Assembly: GCF_001315105.1 (NCBI RefSeq)
Contig: NZ_BAZR01000008.1
Location: 1 to 64,000, forward strand
Length of the DNA stretch: 64,000 nucleotides
DNA from: Paenibacillus sp. JCM 10914
Lineage (GTDB): Bacteria > Bacillota > Bacilli > Paenibacillales > Paenibacillaceae
Direction: 5' to 3'
In this document: positions 9,369-16,978 of the stretch, one piece after another
Layout: the number at the start of each line of letters is the position of its first letter
Position numbering within the stretch: position 1 is the first letter of the stretch
Notes under the pieces: model-generated
Databases searched by the model: none
What the model saw: only the letters and a program-made list of their open reading frames with translations
What the model was told of the DNA's origin: nothing
Made by a program: the position numbers and the translations under genes

Positions 9369-10301
9369 ATGGCAAAGACAGCAGCACCACGAGCGCATGC
9401 CCGGTTCAAATCTCCTTCGGACCGGATCTTCGATACGCTCAATATCATCTTCATGATATGTCTCATGGTTGTAACGCTATATCCGTTCTTGAATACCCTT
9501 GCGGTATCACTGAACGATGCAAACGATTCGGTAAGAGGGGGCATCTACCTCTGGCCGCGCGAACTTACGCTGGAGAATTACAAGTATGTGTTTAACGAAG
9601 CAACGATATTCCATGCGACCTTCATCTCGGTGCTTCGTACCGTGATCGGGACATTAACTTCGGTCTTCTGTTGTGCGATGGTCGCTTATACGATCAGCCG
9701 TCCGGAGTACGTGCTGCGTAAATTCGTCTCACTCGCCTTTATCTTGACGATGTATTTCAGCGGGGGGTTGATTCCCAACTTCTTGTTGATTCGTGAGCTC
9801 GGCATGATCGGATCGTTCTCGGTCTATATCATTCCGGGACTAATCGGCGTCTTCAACGTGATCGTGATCCGCTCCTTCATCGAAGGATTGCCGGAGGGGA
9901 TTCTGGAGTCGGCCCGTATCGACGGCGCCGGCGAGTTTACGACCTTCCTGCGGATCGTGCTTCCGCTGTGCGTACCCGTTCTGGCAACGGTGTCCTTATT
10001 CACGGCGGTGGCGCAATGGAACTCATGGTTCGACGTATTCTTGTATAACTCCTCATACAGTGAATTAAGCACTTTGCAGTATGAGTTGATGAAGATTCTT
10101 CAGAACTCGAACTCTTCCATGAACTCGGGCAACGACTACGCCAGCCAATTCGCGGGTTCTGAAGCGGGCGGGAATCAGGTAACGCCTACGTCCATTCGGG
10201 CAACGATGACGATTGTAGCAAGCGTGCCGATTATTCTGGTGTACCCGTTCTTGCAAAAATATTTCGTGCAAGGCATGACGCTCGGAGGCGTGAAGGGTTA
10301 A
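9369..10301 (+). CDS. YtcP-like ABC sugar permease
   Basis: 310-residue partner permease with six predicted membrane segments and EAA-type loop ESARIDGAGEFTTFLRIVLP (about residues 178-197). C-terminus YPFLQKYFVQGMTLGGVKG is the signature ending of CUT1 YtcP/AraQ-like permeases. Preceded by TAAGGAGG. The last codons overlap a stem-loop at 10284-10315. Confidence 0.92.
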   Translation: MAKTAAPRAHARFKSPSDRIFDTLNIIFMICLMVVTLYPFLNTLAVSLNDANDSVRGGIYLWPRELTLENYKYVFNEATIFHATFISVLRTVIGTLTSVFCCAMVAYTISRPEYVLRKFVSLAFILTMYFSGGLIPNFLLIRELGMIGSFSVYIIPGLIGVFNVIVIRSFIEGLPEGILESARIDGAGEFTTFLRIVLPLCVPVLATVSLFTAVAQWNSWFDVFLYNSSYSELSTLQYELMKILQNSNSSMNSGNDYASQFAGSEAGGNQVTPTSIRATMTIVASVPIILVYPFLQKYFVQGMTLGGVKG

Positions 10302-10315
10302 TTCCCTTCGCCTCC
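10284..10315 (+). promoter_or_regulatory. Hairpin over the ytcP stop codon
   Basis: GGAGGCG-t-GAAGGG pairs with CCCTTCGCCTCC with one bulged base, six-base loop. Only TTT follows, so it probably weakens or processes the transcript between transporter and xylanase genes rather than ending it. Confidence 0.45.
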
Positions 10316-10376
10316 TTTCGCGTTATCTTCAGATATGTAGAAGATTCAGCATTCTTTATATTAGGAGGAATTAGAT

Positions 10377-11393
10377 ATGTCTATGAACCGTCGAAGTGAA
10401 CCTAGATTAAAGGATATGTTTGCACAGGATTTCTTGATCGGAGCGGCTGTTAATCCGCGCACGATCGTGACGCAGGAGGAATTGCTGTCCTATCACTTTA
10501 ACAGTATCACCGCCGAGAACGAGATGAAGTTCGTTAGTGTCCACCCGTTAGAGGATACATACGCATTCGCCGAAGCGGACGCGTTGGCTGCGTTTGCGCG
10601 CAAGCATGGCATGAAGATGCGTGGACATACGCTCGTCTGGCACAACCAGACGACAGACTGGCTGTTTGAGGACAAGAACGGCCAGCTCGTGGATAAAGCT
10701 ACTTTGTATGCCAGATTGAAATCGCATATCGACACCGTGGTCACGCGGTATCAAGACGACATCTACGCCTGGGACGTCGTGAACGAGGTCATTGCCGATG
10801 AAGGCGAAGAGCTGCTGCGTCCATCGAAGTGGCTGGAGATTGCAGGAACGGAGTTTATCTCGAAGGCATTTGAGTATGCGCATGAGGCGGACCCGAAGGC
10901 TCAATTATTCTATAACGACTATAATGAATCCCACCCGAATAAGCGCGATAAGATCTACAAGCTCGTTAAGTCGCTGCTGGAGCAAGGCACACCGATTCAC
11001 GGCGTGGGCCTGCAAGCGCACTGGAACTTATATGATCCGCATTTGGATGATATCCGGGCTGCCATTGAGAAATATGCTTCCCTTGGCTTGCAACTGCAAT
11101 TGACGGAGCTTGATGTCTCGATGTTTGCCTTCGACGACAAGCGCAAAGATCTAACGCAGCCTCCTGCGGAGCTGCTGGAGCAGCAGGCTGAGAGATATGA
11201 GAAGATGTTCGCCATTCTGAAGGAGTACCGCGAGCATATCACGGCGGTTACGTTCTGGGGCGCGGCCGACGATTATACATGGCTGGACCATTTCCCGGTG
11301 CGAGGACGGAAGAACTGGCCGTTCCTGTTCGATGAGTTGCATCAGCCGAAGCCTGCTTTCGAGCGCTTGGTGCAACGCAGCGCGAAGGCCTAA
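10377..11393 (+). CDS. Cytoplasmic GH10 endo-beta-1,4-xylanase
   Basis: Retaining xylanase, 338 residues, with no signal peptide or carbohydrate-binding module, so it acts inside the cell on imported aldouronates and xylo-oligosaccharides. GH10 landmarks: RGHTLVWHNQ near residue 83, acid/base E137 in WDVVNEV, GVGLQAHW, nucleophile E244 in QLTELDVSMF, and TFWGAADDYTWLD. Strong AGGAGG RBS. It corresponds to the intracellular XynA2-type enzyme of the JDR-2 aldouronate cluster; it would cut the oligosaccharide after or alongside the GH67 enzyme 22 bases downstream. Confidence 0.95.
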   Translation: MSMNRRSEPRLKDMFAQDFLIGAAVNPRTIVTQEELLSYHFNSITAENEMKFVSVHPLEDTYAFAEADALAAFARKHGMKMRGHTLVWHNQTTDWLFEDKNGQLVDKATLYARLKSHIDTVVTRYQDDIYAWDVVNEVIADEGEELLRPSKWLEIAGTEFISKAFEYAHEADPKAQLFYNDYNESHPNKRDKIYKLVKSLLEQGTPIHGVGLQAHWNLYDPHLDDIRAAIEKYASLGLQLQLTELDVSMFAFDDKRKDLTQPPAELLEQQAERYEKMFAILKEYREHITAVTFWGAADDYTWLDHFPVRGRKNWPFLFDELHQPKPAFERLVQRSAKA

Positions 11394-11415
11394 GCGAAAC
11401 GGAGGGAACTGAGAG

Positions 11416-13455
11416 ATGAAGAGCGCATTATATAAAGCCTGGCTTCAGTATGAACCTGTACAAGATCAGAAGCTTGCCGCCGCCTACAGCAGGCTGCTTC
11501 GTACGGTCGTAATCGATCAAGAGCTATTACGCACGACGCCCGTGACGGCAGCGGTTCAGGAACTGCAGCAAGCCTGCGAATCGATGCTCGGGTTTATGCC
11601 GCAGTTTCAGGCGGAGATAACATTAGACGAGTCTTATTTTGATATCCGCATCGATGTGTCGGCTCCGAATATCCTTTCCGAAGAAGGTTATACACTCGTA
11701 CATGATCAGCAAGGCGGGCAGGAGAAATTGATTCTGACCGGTAGATCGGGAAAAGGCGTGTTGTACGGCGTATTTCATCTGCTCCGGTTGATGGCTGCGG
11801 AGTCGTCCCTGACCGGTCTGGATGTACGGGATGAGCCTGCGAACAGCTTGCGAATGATCAATCAATGGGATAATGCCGATGGCTCGGTGGAACGCGGATA
11901 CTCAGGCCAATCGATTTTCTATGCGAATGGGGCGTTTACCAAGGACTTGGAACGCGTGAAGGATTACGCGCGTTTGCTGGCTTCTACCGGCGTGAACGCC
12001 ATCTCGATCAATAACGTGAACGTGCACGAGATCGAAACGAAGTTCATCACGGCCGAGTATTTGCCAACGGTTGCCGGGTTGGCTGACATATTCCGTACCT
12101 ATGGCATCACTTTGTATCTGAGCATTAATTTTGCGGCTCCACTTCATATAGGGGGAGTCCCTACTTCCGATCCGCTGGATAACGAGGTCAGGGCATGGTG
12201 GAGACAGACGGCGGACGAGATCTACCGCCACATCCCCGACTTTGGCGGATTCCTGGTGAAGGCGGATTCCGAGCATCGTCCAGGGCCGTTCGCTTACGGA
12301 CGCGACCATGCGGATGGTGCCAATATGCTGGCTGAAGCACTGGAACCGTACGGCGGTCTGGTGATATGGCGCTGCTTCGTGTATAACTGCATGCAGGATT
12401 GGCGTGATCGCAGCACGGACCGGGCGCGGGCCGCTTATGATCATTTTACGCCGCTCGATGGGCGCTTCAAGGACAATGTGTTGCTGCAGATTAAGAACGG
12501 ACCGATGGATTTCCAGGTACGCGAACCGGTATCGCCGCTGTTCGGCAGCATGAATGAGACGAATCAGGTGCTGGAATTCCAGGTGGCGCAGGAGTACACG
12601 GGTCAACAGCGGCATGTCTGCTATCTGGTTCCGCAATGGAAGGAAGTTTTGAACTTCGATACCCATGCCCAAGGGATGGGATCCGAGGTGAAGAAGATTG
12701 TGAACGGCTCCTTGCACGGTATGACACACAGTGGCATTGCAGCGGTATCGAATATCGGGAACGATGACAATTGGACCGGGCATACGCTGGCTCAGGCCAA
12801 TCTGTACGGGTTCGGGCGCCTGATCTGGAATCCGGAACTATCTGCCGAGACGATCGCGGAAGAGTGGACGCGGCTTACCTTCGGCAATGACACGCGCGTG
12901 GTGAAGACGGTATGCGGCATATTGATGCAGTCCTGGCCGATTTATGAGAGCTACACCTCACCCCTCGGGGTGGGCTGGATGATTACGCCGCATACGCATT
13001 ATGGACCGGATGTGGACGGGTATGAATATTCGCGGTGGGGCACGTACCATTTTGCCGATCGGGACGGCATGGGGGTAGACCGCACGGTGGCTACGGGTAC
13101 CGGCTACAGCGCACAGTATTTCGAACCGAACGCTAGCCGATATGATTCGCGGGAAGCTTGCCCGGATGAGCTGCTGCTGTTCTTCCATCACGTGCCGTAC
13201 GCGCACGTATTGCAGTCGGGCAAGCCGGTCATTCAGCACATCTATGATACTCATTTTGAAGGTGCCGATGCAGCGGCGGGACTGCTGGAGGCCTGGACCT
13301 CGCTTGAGGGCATGGTCGATCTGGGACGCTTCGCCCAGGTGACCGAGCGATTGGCTGATCAGGCCGAGCACGCCAAGCACTGGCGCGACGTCATCAATAC
13401 GTACTTCTACCGCAAATCCGGCGTGCCGGATGAGCTGGGACGTACCATATATTGA
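11416..13455 (+). CDS. aguA: GH67 alpha-glucuronidase
   Basis: Removes (4-O-methyl)glucuronate alpha-1,2-linked to the non-reducing xylose of aldouronic acids, in the cytoplasm. 679 residues, full length for GH67. N-terminal domain to about residue 140, then the barrel with [20 protein letters not shown], where E286 matches the general acid of characterised enzymes (E285 in the Geobacillus protein). The conserved serine-glycine-glutamine context of other members is changed to S-E-H-R here. RBS GGAGGG. Last gene of the operon; the product glucuronate feeds UxaC (1.5 kb). No GH43 or GH52 xylosidase gene follows, unlike some related clusters. Confidence 0.96.
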   Translation: MKSALYKAWLQYEPVQDQKLAAAYSRLLRTVVIDQELLRTTPVTAAVQELQQACESMLGFMPQFQAEITLDESYFDIRIDVSAPNILSEEGYTLVHDQQGGQEKLILTGRSGKGVLYGVFHLLRLMAAESSLTGLDVRDEPANSLRMINQWDNADGSVERGYSGQSIFYANGAFTKDLERVKDYARLLASTGVNAISINNVNVHEIETKFITAEYLPTVAGLADIFRTYGITLYLSINFAAPLHIGGVPTSDPLDNEVRAWWRQTADEIYRHIPDFGGFLVKADSEHRPGPFAYGRDHADGANMLAEALEPYGGLVIWRCFVYNCMQDWRDRSTDRARAAYDHFTPLDGRFKDNVLLQIKNGPMDFQVREPVSPLFGSMNETNQVLEFQVAQEYTGQQRHVCYLVPQWKEVLNFDTHAQGMGSEVKKIVNGSLHGMTHSGIAAVSNIGNDDNWTGHTLAQANLYGFGRLIWNPELSAETIAEEWTRLTFGNDTRVVKTVCGILMQSWPIYESYTSPLGVGWMITPHTHYGPDVDGYEYSRWGTYHFADRDGMGVDRTVATGTGYSAQYFEPNASRYDSREACPDELLLFFHHVPYAHVLQSGKPVIQHIYDTHFEGADAAAGLLEAWTSLEGMVDLGRFAQVTERLADQAEHAKHWRDVINTYFYRKSGVPDELGRTIY

Positions 13456-13464
13456 AGTCAGATG

Positions 13465-13500
13465 AAAGAGGTCAACCCATCGTATTGGGTTGACCTCTTT
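13465..13500. terminator. Bidirectional terminator between aguA and adaA
   Basis: Perfect 15-base-pair stem AAAGAGGTCAACCCA / TGGGTTGACCTCTTT with a six-base loop, T-rich on both sides. It serves the GH67 operon on + and the AdaA-like gene on -, whose stop codon overlaps the 3' arm. Confidence 0.92.
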
Positions 13501-14056
13501 ATTTTATGAGGAATGAATTCTTATACGTAGTAGGGGATACCCCGGTGTATTCTTTAAACTTTACTGAGAAGTGAGTGCTGTCGTTATATCCTACCTCTAA
13601 GGCAATTTCGGTGATCGAAAGCTCTTCGTGCCGGAGTAAATGCTTAGCTTCATCTATTCGTAGTCTGTGCAGATAATGTAATGGTGATAGTCCTTGAATG
13701 GCTTTGAAACTGCGTTGTATATAGTAAGGGTTCTTTTGAAGAGCCTCTCCCAACAATGTTAAGGTTATTTTTTCTTTATAATGTTCCTGAATATAGTGCA
13801 TCGTATCTTTCGCAATCTCTTCTTTATATCCTCTCCAATCCATCTGATTGGATTTGCATCTTGTACAAGGTCTGTAGCCTTCTTTGATCGCCGACTCTAC
13901 ATCGTTAAAAATAAGAACATGCTTCGGGTTTGGCGTTCTGGATGTGCAAGAAGGGCGACATACTGTTCTGGTTGTGGTGAGAGCATAATAGAAAAGACCG
14001 TCATAATGTTTATTGTTTTGGCTGATCGCATCCCATTGTTCCTTGTTCATGTTCAT
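13499..14056 (-). CDS. adaA: AdaA-like methylphosphotriester-sensing AraC regulator
   Basis: 185 residues. N-terminal Ada zinc domain with four cysteines at 33, 37, 64 and 67 (TVCRPSC ... RPCTRC), matching the Ada pattern in which the first cysteine accepts a methyl group from DNA phosphotriesters. AraC-type double helix-turn-helix about residues 85-180 (ITLTLLGEALQKNPYYIQRS; LEVGYNDSTHFSVKFKEYTG). Known role of the family: methylation-activated transcription of alkylation repair genes. No ogt or alkA gene is adjacent; the divergent neighbour is a transporter, so its regulon here is unclear. Confidence 0.9.
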   Translation of the reverse strand: MNMNKEQWDAISQNNKHYDGLFYYALTTTRTVCRPSCTSRTPNPKHVLIFNDVESAIKEGYRPCTRCKSNQMDWRGYKEEIAKDTMHYIQEHYKEKITLTLLGEALQKNPYYIQRSFKAIQGLSPLHYLHRLRIDEAKHLLRHEELSITEIALEVGYNDSTHFSVKFKEYTGVSPTTYKNSFLIK

Positions 14057-14178
14057 TCAACTCCCTCTTTCTAAATTCGGAGTCAATAATCCTAATGCTG
14101 CATTCCTTAACTTCAGGTACAGTTATAACTACAGGTACGTTGTGCACACCTGCCTCGATCAACATGAAGGGGTATAGT

Positions 14179-15137
14179 ATGAATCTAATTGAAAAATCTC
14201 AATCCATCATTGTATTAATCTCTATAGGTATTGGACTGCTTTTAGGTCAGTTTCATTTTTTTGAGCAACATGCAGAGTCCTTTATTATTCCGTTTTTATT
14301 GCTGATGTTGTATGGCTTGTTTTTAACCATCCCATTAAAAAACCTAAAAGACGCTTTCAAGAACGTAAAATTCTTTAGTACAAGTACGGTGATTAACTTT
14401 ATATGGACGCCACTTGTAGCATGGGGGTTGGGAGCGGTTTTCCTGTCCGAACATCCCGCTCTATGGCTCGGATTTATTCTGTTGCTCGTGACGCCGTGCA
14501 CCGATTGGTATTTGATCTTCACCTCTATCGCAAAAGGGAATATACCGCTTTCGACGTCGGTACTCCCGGTAAACTTAATTCTGCAAGTTATATTATTACC
14601 TGTCTATTTGTTTATATTTGCAGGAACAATGGAGACGGTGGGATTACCGACGATTATAGAAAGCGTCGTATTGGTTCTATTCGTTCCTTTTTTGCTGGCT
14701 AGCGGTACACGATATTTATTTAAGAAGAAAGATTTTTTACAGAAAAAAGTCATTCCTTTTTTTGCATCGACGCAGATCGTATTCTTATGTTTAGCGATTA
14801 TGGCCATGTTCGCATCGCAAGGTTCTTACCTATTGCATAACTTGGAAGTCATTGTACTTCTGCTAATTCCACTTCTGCTATTCTTTATTATAACTTTGTT
14901 GTCGCGCAAACGTTAGGTAAGGTTTTGAAGTTCAGTTATGAGGACACCGTGAGCCTCAACCTGACCATCATCGCAAGGAACTCACCCGTGGCGCTTGCCA
15001 TAGTCGTAACCGCGTTTCCAGACCAGCCCTTGATCGCCCTCGCTCTCATTATTGGTCCTTTAATAGAATTGCCAGTATTGGCTATTGTGGCGCAAGCTTT
15101 ATTGAGAATTGGAAAAAGACGGAGCAAGGAACTTTAA
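14179..15137 (+). CDS. ACR3/BASS-superfamily transporter (arsenic-resistance-like), frame broken near 14891
   Basis: Multi-pass membrane transporter of the bile-acid/arsenite permease superfamily, about ten hydrophobic segments. Signature LLVTPCTDWYLIF carries the Cys found in ACR3-like pores. The first frame stops at 14914; the next frame supplies VVAQTLGKVLKFSYEDTVS and ARNSPVALAIVVTAFPDQPL, the conserved final helices. A missing T at about 14891 (ATTATAAC for ATTATTAAC) restores 319 residues. ATG 14179 has AAGGGG upstream. Arsenite as substrate is a family guess: no arsR or arsC lies nearby. Base composition is more AT-rich than the flanking xylan genes. Confidence 0.78.
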
Positions 15138-15159
15138 CAAGTTCTTTGTTCCGTCTTTT
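15113..15159 (+). terminator. Terminator after the ACR3-like gene
   Basis: Long near-perfect stem AAAAGACGGAGCAAGGAACTT against AAGTTCTTTGTTCCGTCTTTT, loop of four bases; overlaps the last codons. Symmetric A/T tails may let it work in both directions. Confidence 0.88.
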
Positions 15160-15277
15160 GGTCACTTCGCTTTAAATAATAGTGATTTCAGTCATTGGTC
15201 ATCACTAATTTGGTATGCAAGTCCATCGGGGGTCTAGATTAAGACGAGTATTTGGTCGGAGGTACCTTTCACCCTAA

Positions 15278-15883
15278 TCAAAATAAATCAAGAATTTCGT
15301 TGACAATCCCTTCCTTTTTATATGCAAAGTTATTAATACTTGAGTAAAATAGCTTGTTCGTACTCTTAGGCAATATCATATCAGGCTGTTTGAACAGCAA
15401 GATGACATAAAGAGAACTACTTTCATCAAGCTTAATATTCTTTTCGTAGAGTCCCTTCCAAATCTGCTCAGCAAGTTCCGGCATAAATAGATCAGTGTAT
15501 CTCTCCATGTAGGTTTTAATACCGTAATCAGACCACCACCATAAAGAGAAGGCGTTCCACACTTTGTCAGCCGTTTGCAATACTGGATCCCTTCTAAACA
15601 AGTCTCTGTAACAATCTTTAAACTGAGTAGTATTAAAAAGAATGCCCATGTTTTGTTGCTGTTCCATTTCTTTTACAATTGTGTCCCAACATGTAGGAAG
15701 GACTTCATGAAAGCTCTCAGCTTCAAGTAATTCTTGATCACTTGATATTAGATACGTACCCGGAAAAACCTCTTTTCCTCGATAATAGCACTCATAGATG
15801 TTTTCGATAAATAATAAAAAATTCAAATCCATCGGAAAGTGGTTACTAACGCGCAACTGTTTATGCTCTCGAGAAAGTGTCAT
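15278..15883 (-). CDS. Hypothetical protein, 201 residues
   Basis: I do not recognise the family. The product is soluble-looking, acidic and rich in aromatic residues (FSLWWWSDYGIKTYMERYTD about residues 120-139), with no signal peptide, membrane segment or cysteine pattern. No clear RBS precedes ATG 15883; an in-frame ATG at residue 18 (MDLNFLLFIENIYE) is an alternative start. AT-rich like the neighbouring transporter and unlike the copper genes, hinting that 13.5-15.9 kb may be a small acquired patch. Isolated between two gaps, no obvious partner. Confidence 0.6.
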   Translation of the reverse strand: MTLSREHKQLRVSNHFPMDLNFLLFIENIYECYYRGKEVFPGTYLISSDQELLEAESFHEVLPTCWDTIVKEMEQQQNMGILFNTTQFKDCYRDLFRRDPVLQTADKVWNAFSLWWWSDYGIKTYMERYTDLFMPELAEQIWKGLYEKNIKLDESSSLYVILLFKQPDMILPKSTNKLFYSSINNFAYKKEGIVNEILDLF

Positions 15884-16070
15884 GTTACGGTATAGTTATT
15901 CCTATTTCGTATGGCGGTAAAATTCAGCATCCCTATGGTGCCTCTCACCATTTTCATAAGCGCGCCCTCCATTCAGCTCGAATAGCCACCTGGCTTTACT
16001 ATAATTAACACTTGGATTCAGGTAAGGTTACGCAATATAAGCAAAAAGAAATATCCAGCATCTGTCCTTT

Positions 16071-16097
16071 ATAGGGTGGGGGGCTATGTGATATACT
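16071..16097 (+). promoter_or_regulatory. Putative CsoR operator and -10 upstream of csoR
   Basis: ATAGGGTGGGGGGCTATG at 16071-16088 resembles the G-run pseudo-palindrome bound by CsoR and matches the site upstream of copZ; TATACT (16092-16097) is a -10. The -35 is poor. Suggests autoregulation by CsoR. Confidence 0.6.
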
Positions 16098-16155
16098 AAG
16101 AGCATAAGAATACGAAGTCGGTGATGGATTCCATCACGAACGAGGAGGAATGGAG

Positions 16156-16491
16156 ATGTCAACGGAGAATCACGTACACGTTCATGAGCATGAGAACTGT
16201 GCAGTGCCTGGTGAGCGCAAGAGCCATCATTCCGATAAAACAAAGAGCAATCTGGTCAGCAGGCTGAACCGGATTGAGGGTCAGATTCGCGGCGTGAAGG
16301 GCTTGATTGAGAAGGATACCTACTGTGATGATGTGTTGAATCAGATCTCCTCCATTCAGTCGGCGTTGAACGGGGTCAGCAAGCTGCTGCTTGAACACCA
16401 TATGAAGAGTTGCGTTATTGAACGTCTGCAAGAAGGTGACGAGGACGTCATTACCGAATTGCTGACAACGGTAAATAAGTTGATGAAATAA
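16156..16491 (+). CDS. csoR: Copper-sensing repressor CsoR
   Basis: 111-residue cytoplasmic all-helical repressor that releases DNA upon binding Cu(I). Copper ligands C57, H82 and C86 (DTYCDDV, HHMKSC) have exactly the spacing of Bacillus CsoR (Cys-x24-His-x3-Cys). The DNA-binding face RLNRIEGQIRGVKGLIE is intact. The first about 25 residues are a His-rich extension (HVHVHEHENC) that could bind extra metal. An ATG at 16150 abuts the RBS; 16156 is well spaced from GAGGAGGA. Upstream of copZ-copA. Confidence 0.95.
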   Translation: MSTENHVHVHEHENCAVPGERKSHHSDKTKSNLVSRLNRIEGQIRGVKGLIEKDTYCDDVLNQISSIQSALNGVSKLLLEHHMKSCVIERLQEGDEDVITELLTTVNKLMK

Positions 16492-16506
16492 TCATGATAC
16501 ATCGGT

Positions 16507-16535
16507 CTGCCATCCTTCAGGATGGCAGCATTTTT
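16507..16535 (+). terminator. Terminator after csoR
   Basis: CTGCCATCC-TTCA-GGATGGCAG stem-loop, then CATTTTTG. Separates csoR from copZA, which has its own promoter. Confidence 0.88.
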
Positions 16536-16620
16536 GTTTAAGAGAGCTTTGGGGCGGGGATTAATGAACATAATAAAGCGGGCACGGAGATGTTTTTTCA
16601 AAAAATATAGATGAATACTG

Positions 16621-16650
16621 TTGACTATATATAGGGTAGGGGGGTATACT
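16621..16650 (+). promoter_or_regulatory. copZA promoter with CsoR operator in the spacer
   Basis: -35 TTGACT (16621-16626), 18-base spacer, -10 TATACT (16645-16650). The spacer holds ATATAGGGTAGGGGGGTATA, very close to known CsoR boxes. Repressor binding here would directly occlude RNA polymerase until copper binds CsoR. Confidence 0.82.
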
Positions 16651-16738
16651 AAGTTCAACGAAAGCATGAATGACCTGGTCAGAACGATGACCGGGATAAG
16701 AGATATTTTAGACAACACAACTAAAGGAGGAATTCGGT

Positions 16739-16942
16739 ATGGAACAAGTAACGATCAAGGTAGAGGGCATGTCCTGCATGCATTGCGTAAATTCCATCGA
16801 GGGCGCTTTGAAGGAGCGGAACCTGAAAGGAAGCGTCGATCTGCAGGCAGGAACGGTAACGGTACAATATGCTGCTGACAAGACGAGTCTTGCGCAGATT
16901 AAAGAGATCATTGAAGAGCAAGGATATGATGTAGTAGCGTAA
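16739..16942 (+). CDS. copZ: Copper chaperone CopZ
   Basis: 67-residue heavy-metal-associated domain protein with GMSCMHC (C13 and C16 bind Cu(I)). Cytoplasmic; hands copper to the CopA ATPase encoded 36 bases downstream. RBS AAAGGAGG. Length and beta-alpha-beta-beta-alpha-beta pattern are normal for the family. Confidence 0.96.
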   Translation: MEQVTIKVEGMSCMHCVNSIEGALKERNLKGSVDLQAGTVTVQYAADKTSLAQIKEIIEEQGYDVVA

Positions 16943-16978
16943 CAACCTCGGTATCAGTATGCAAAGGAGTGATGGAAG

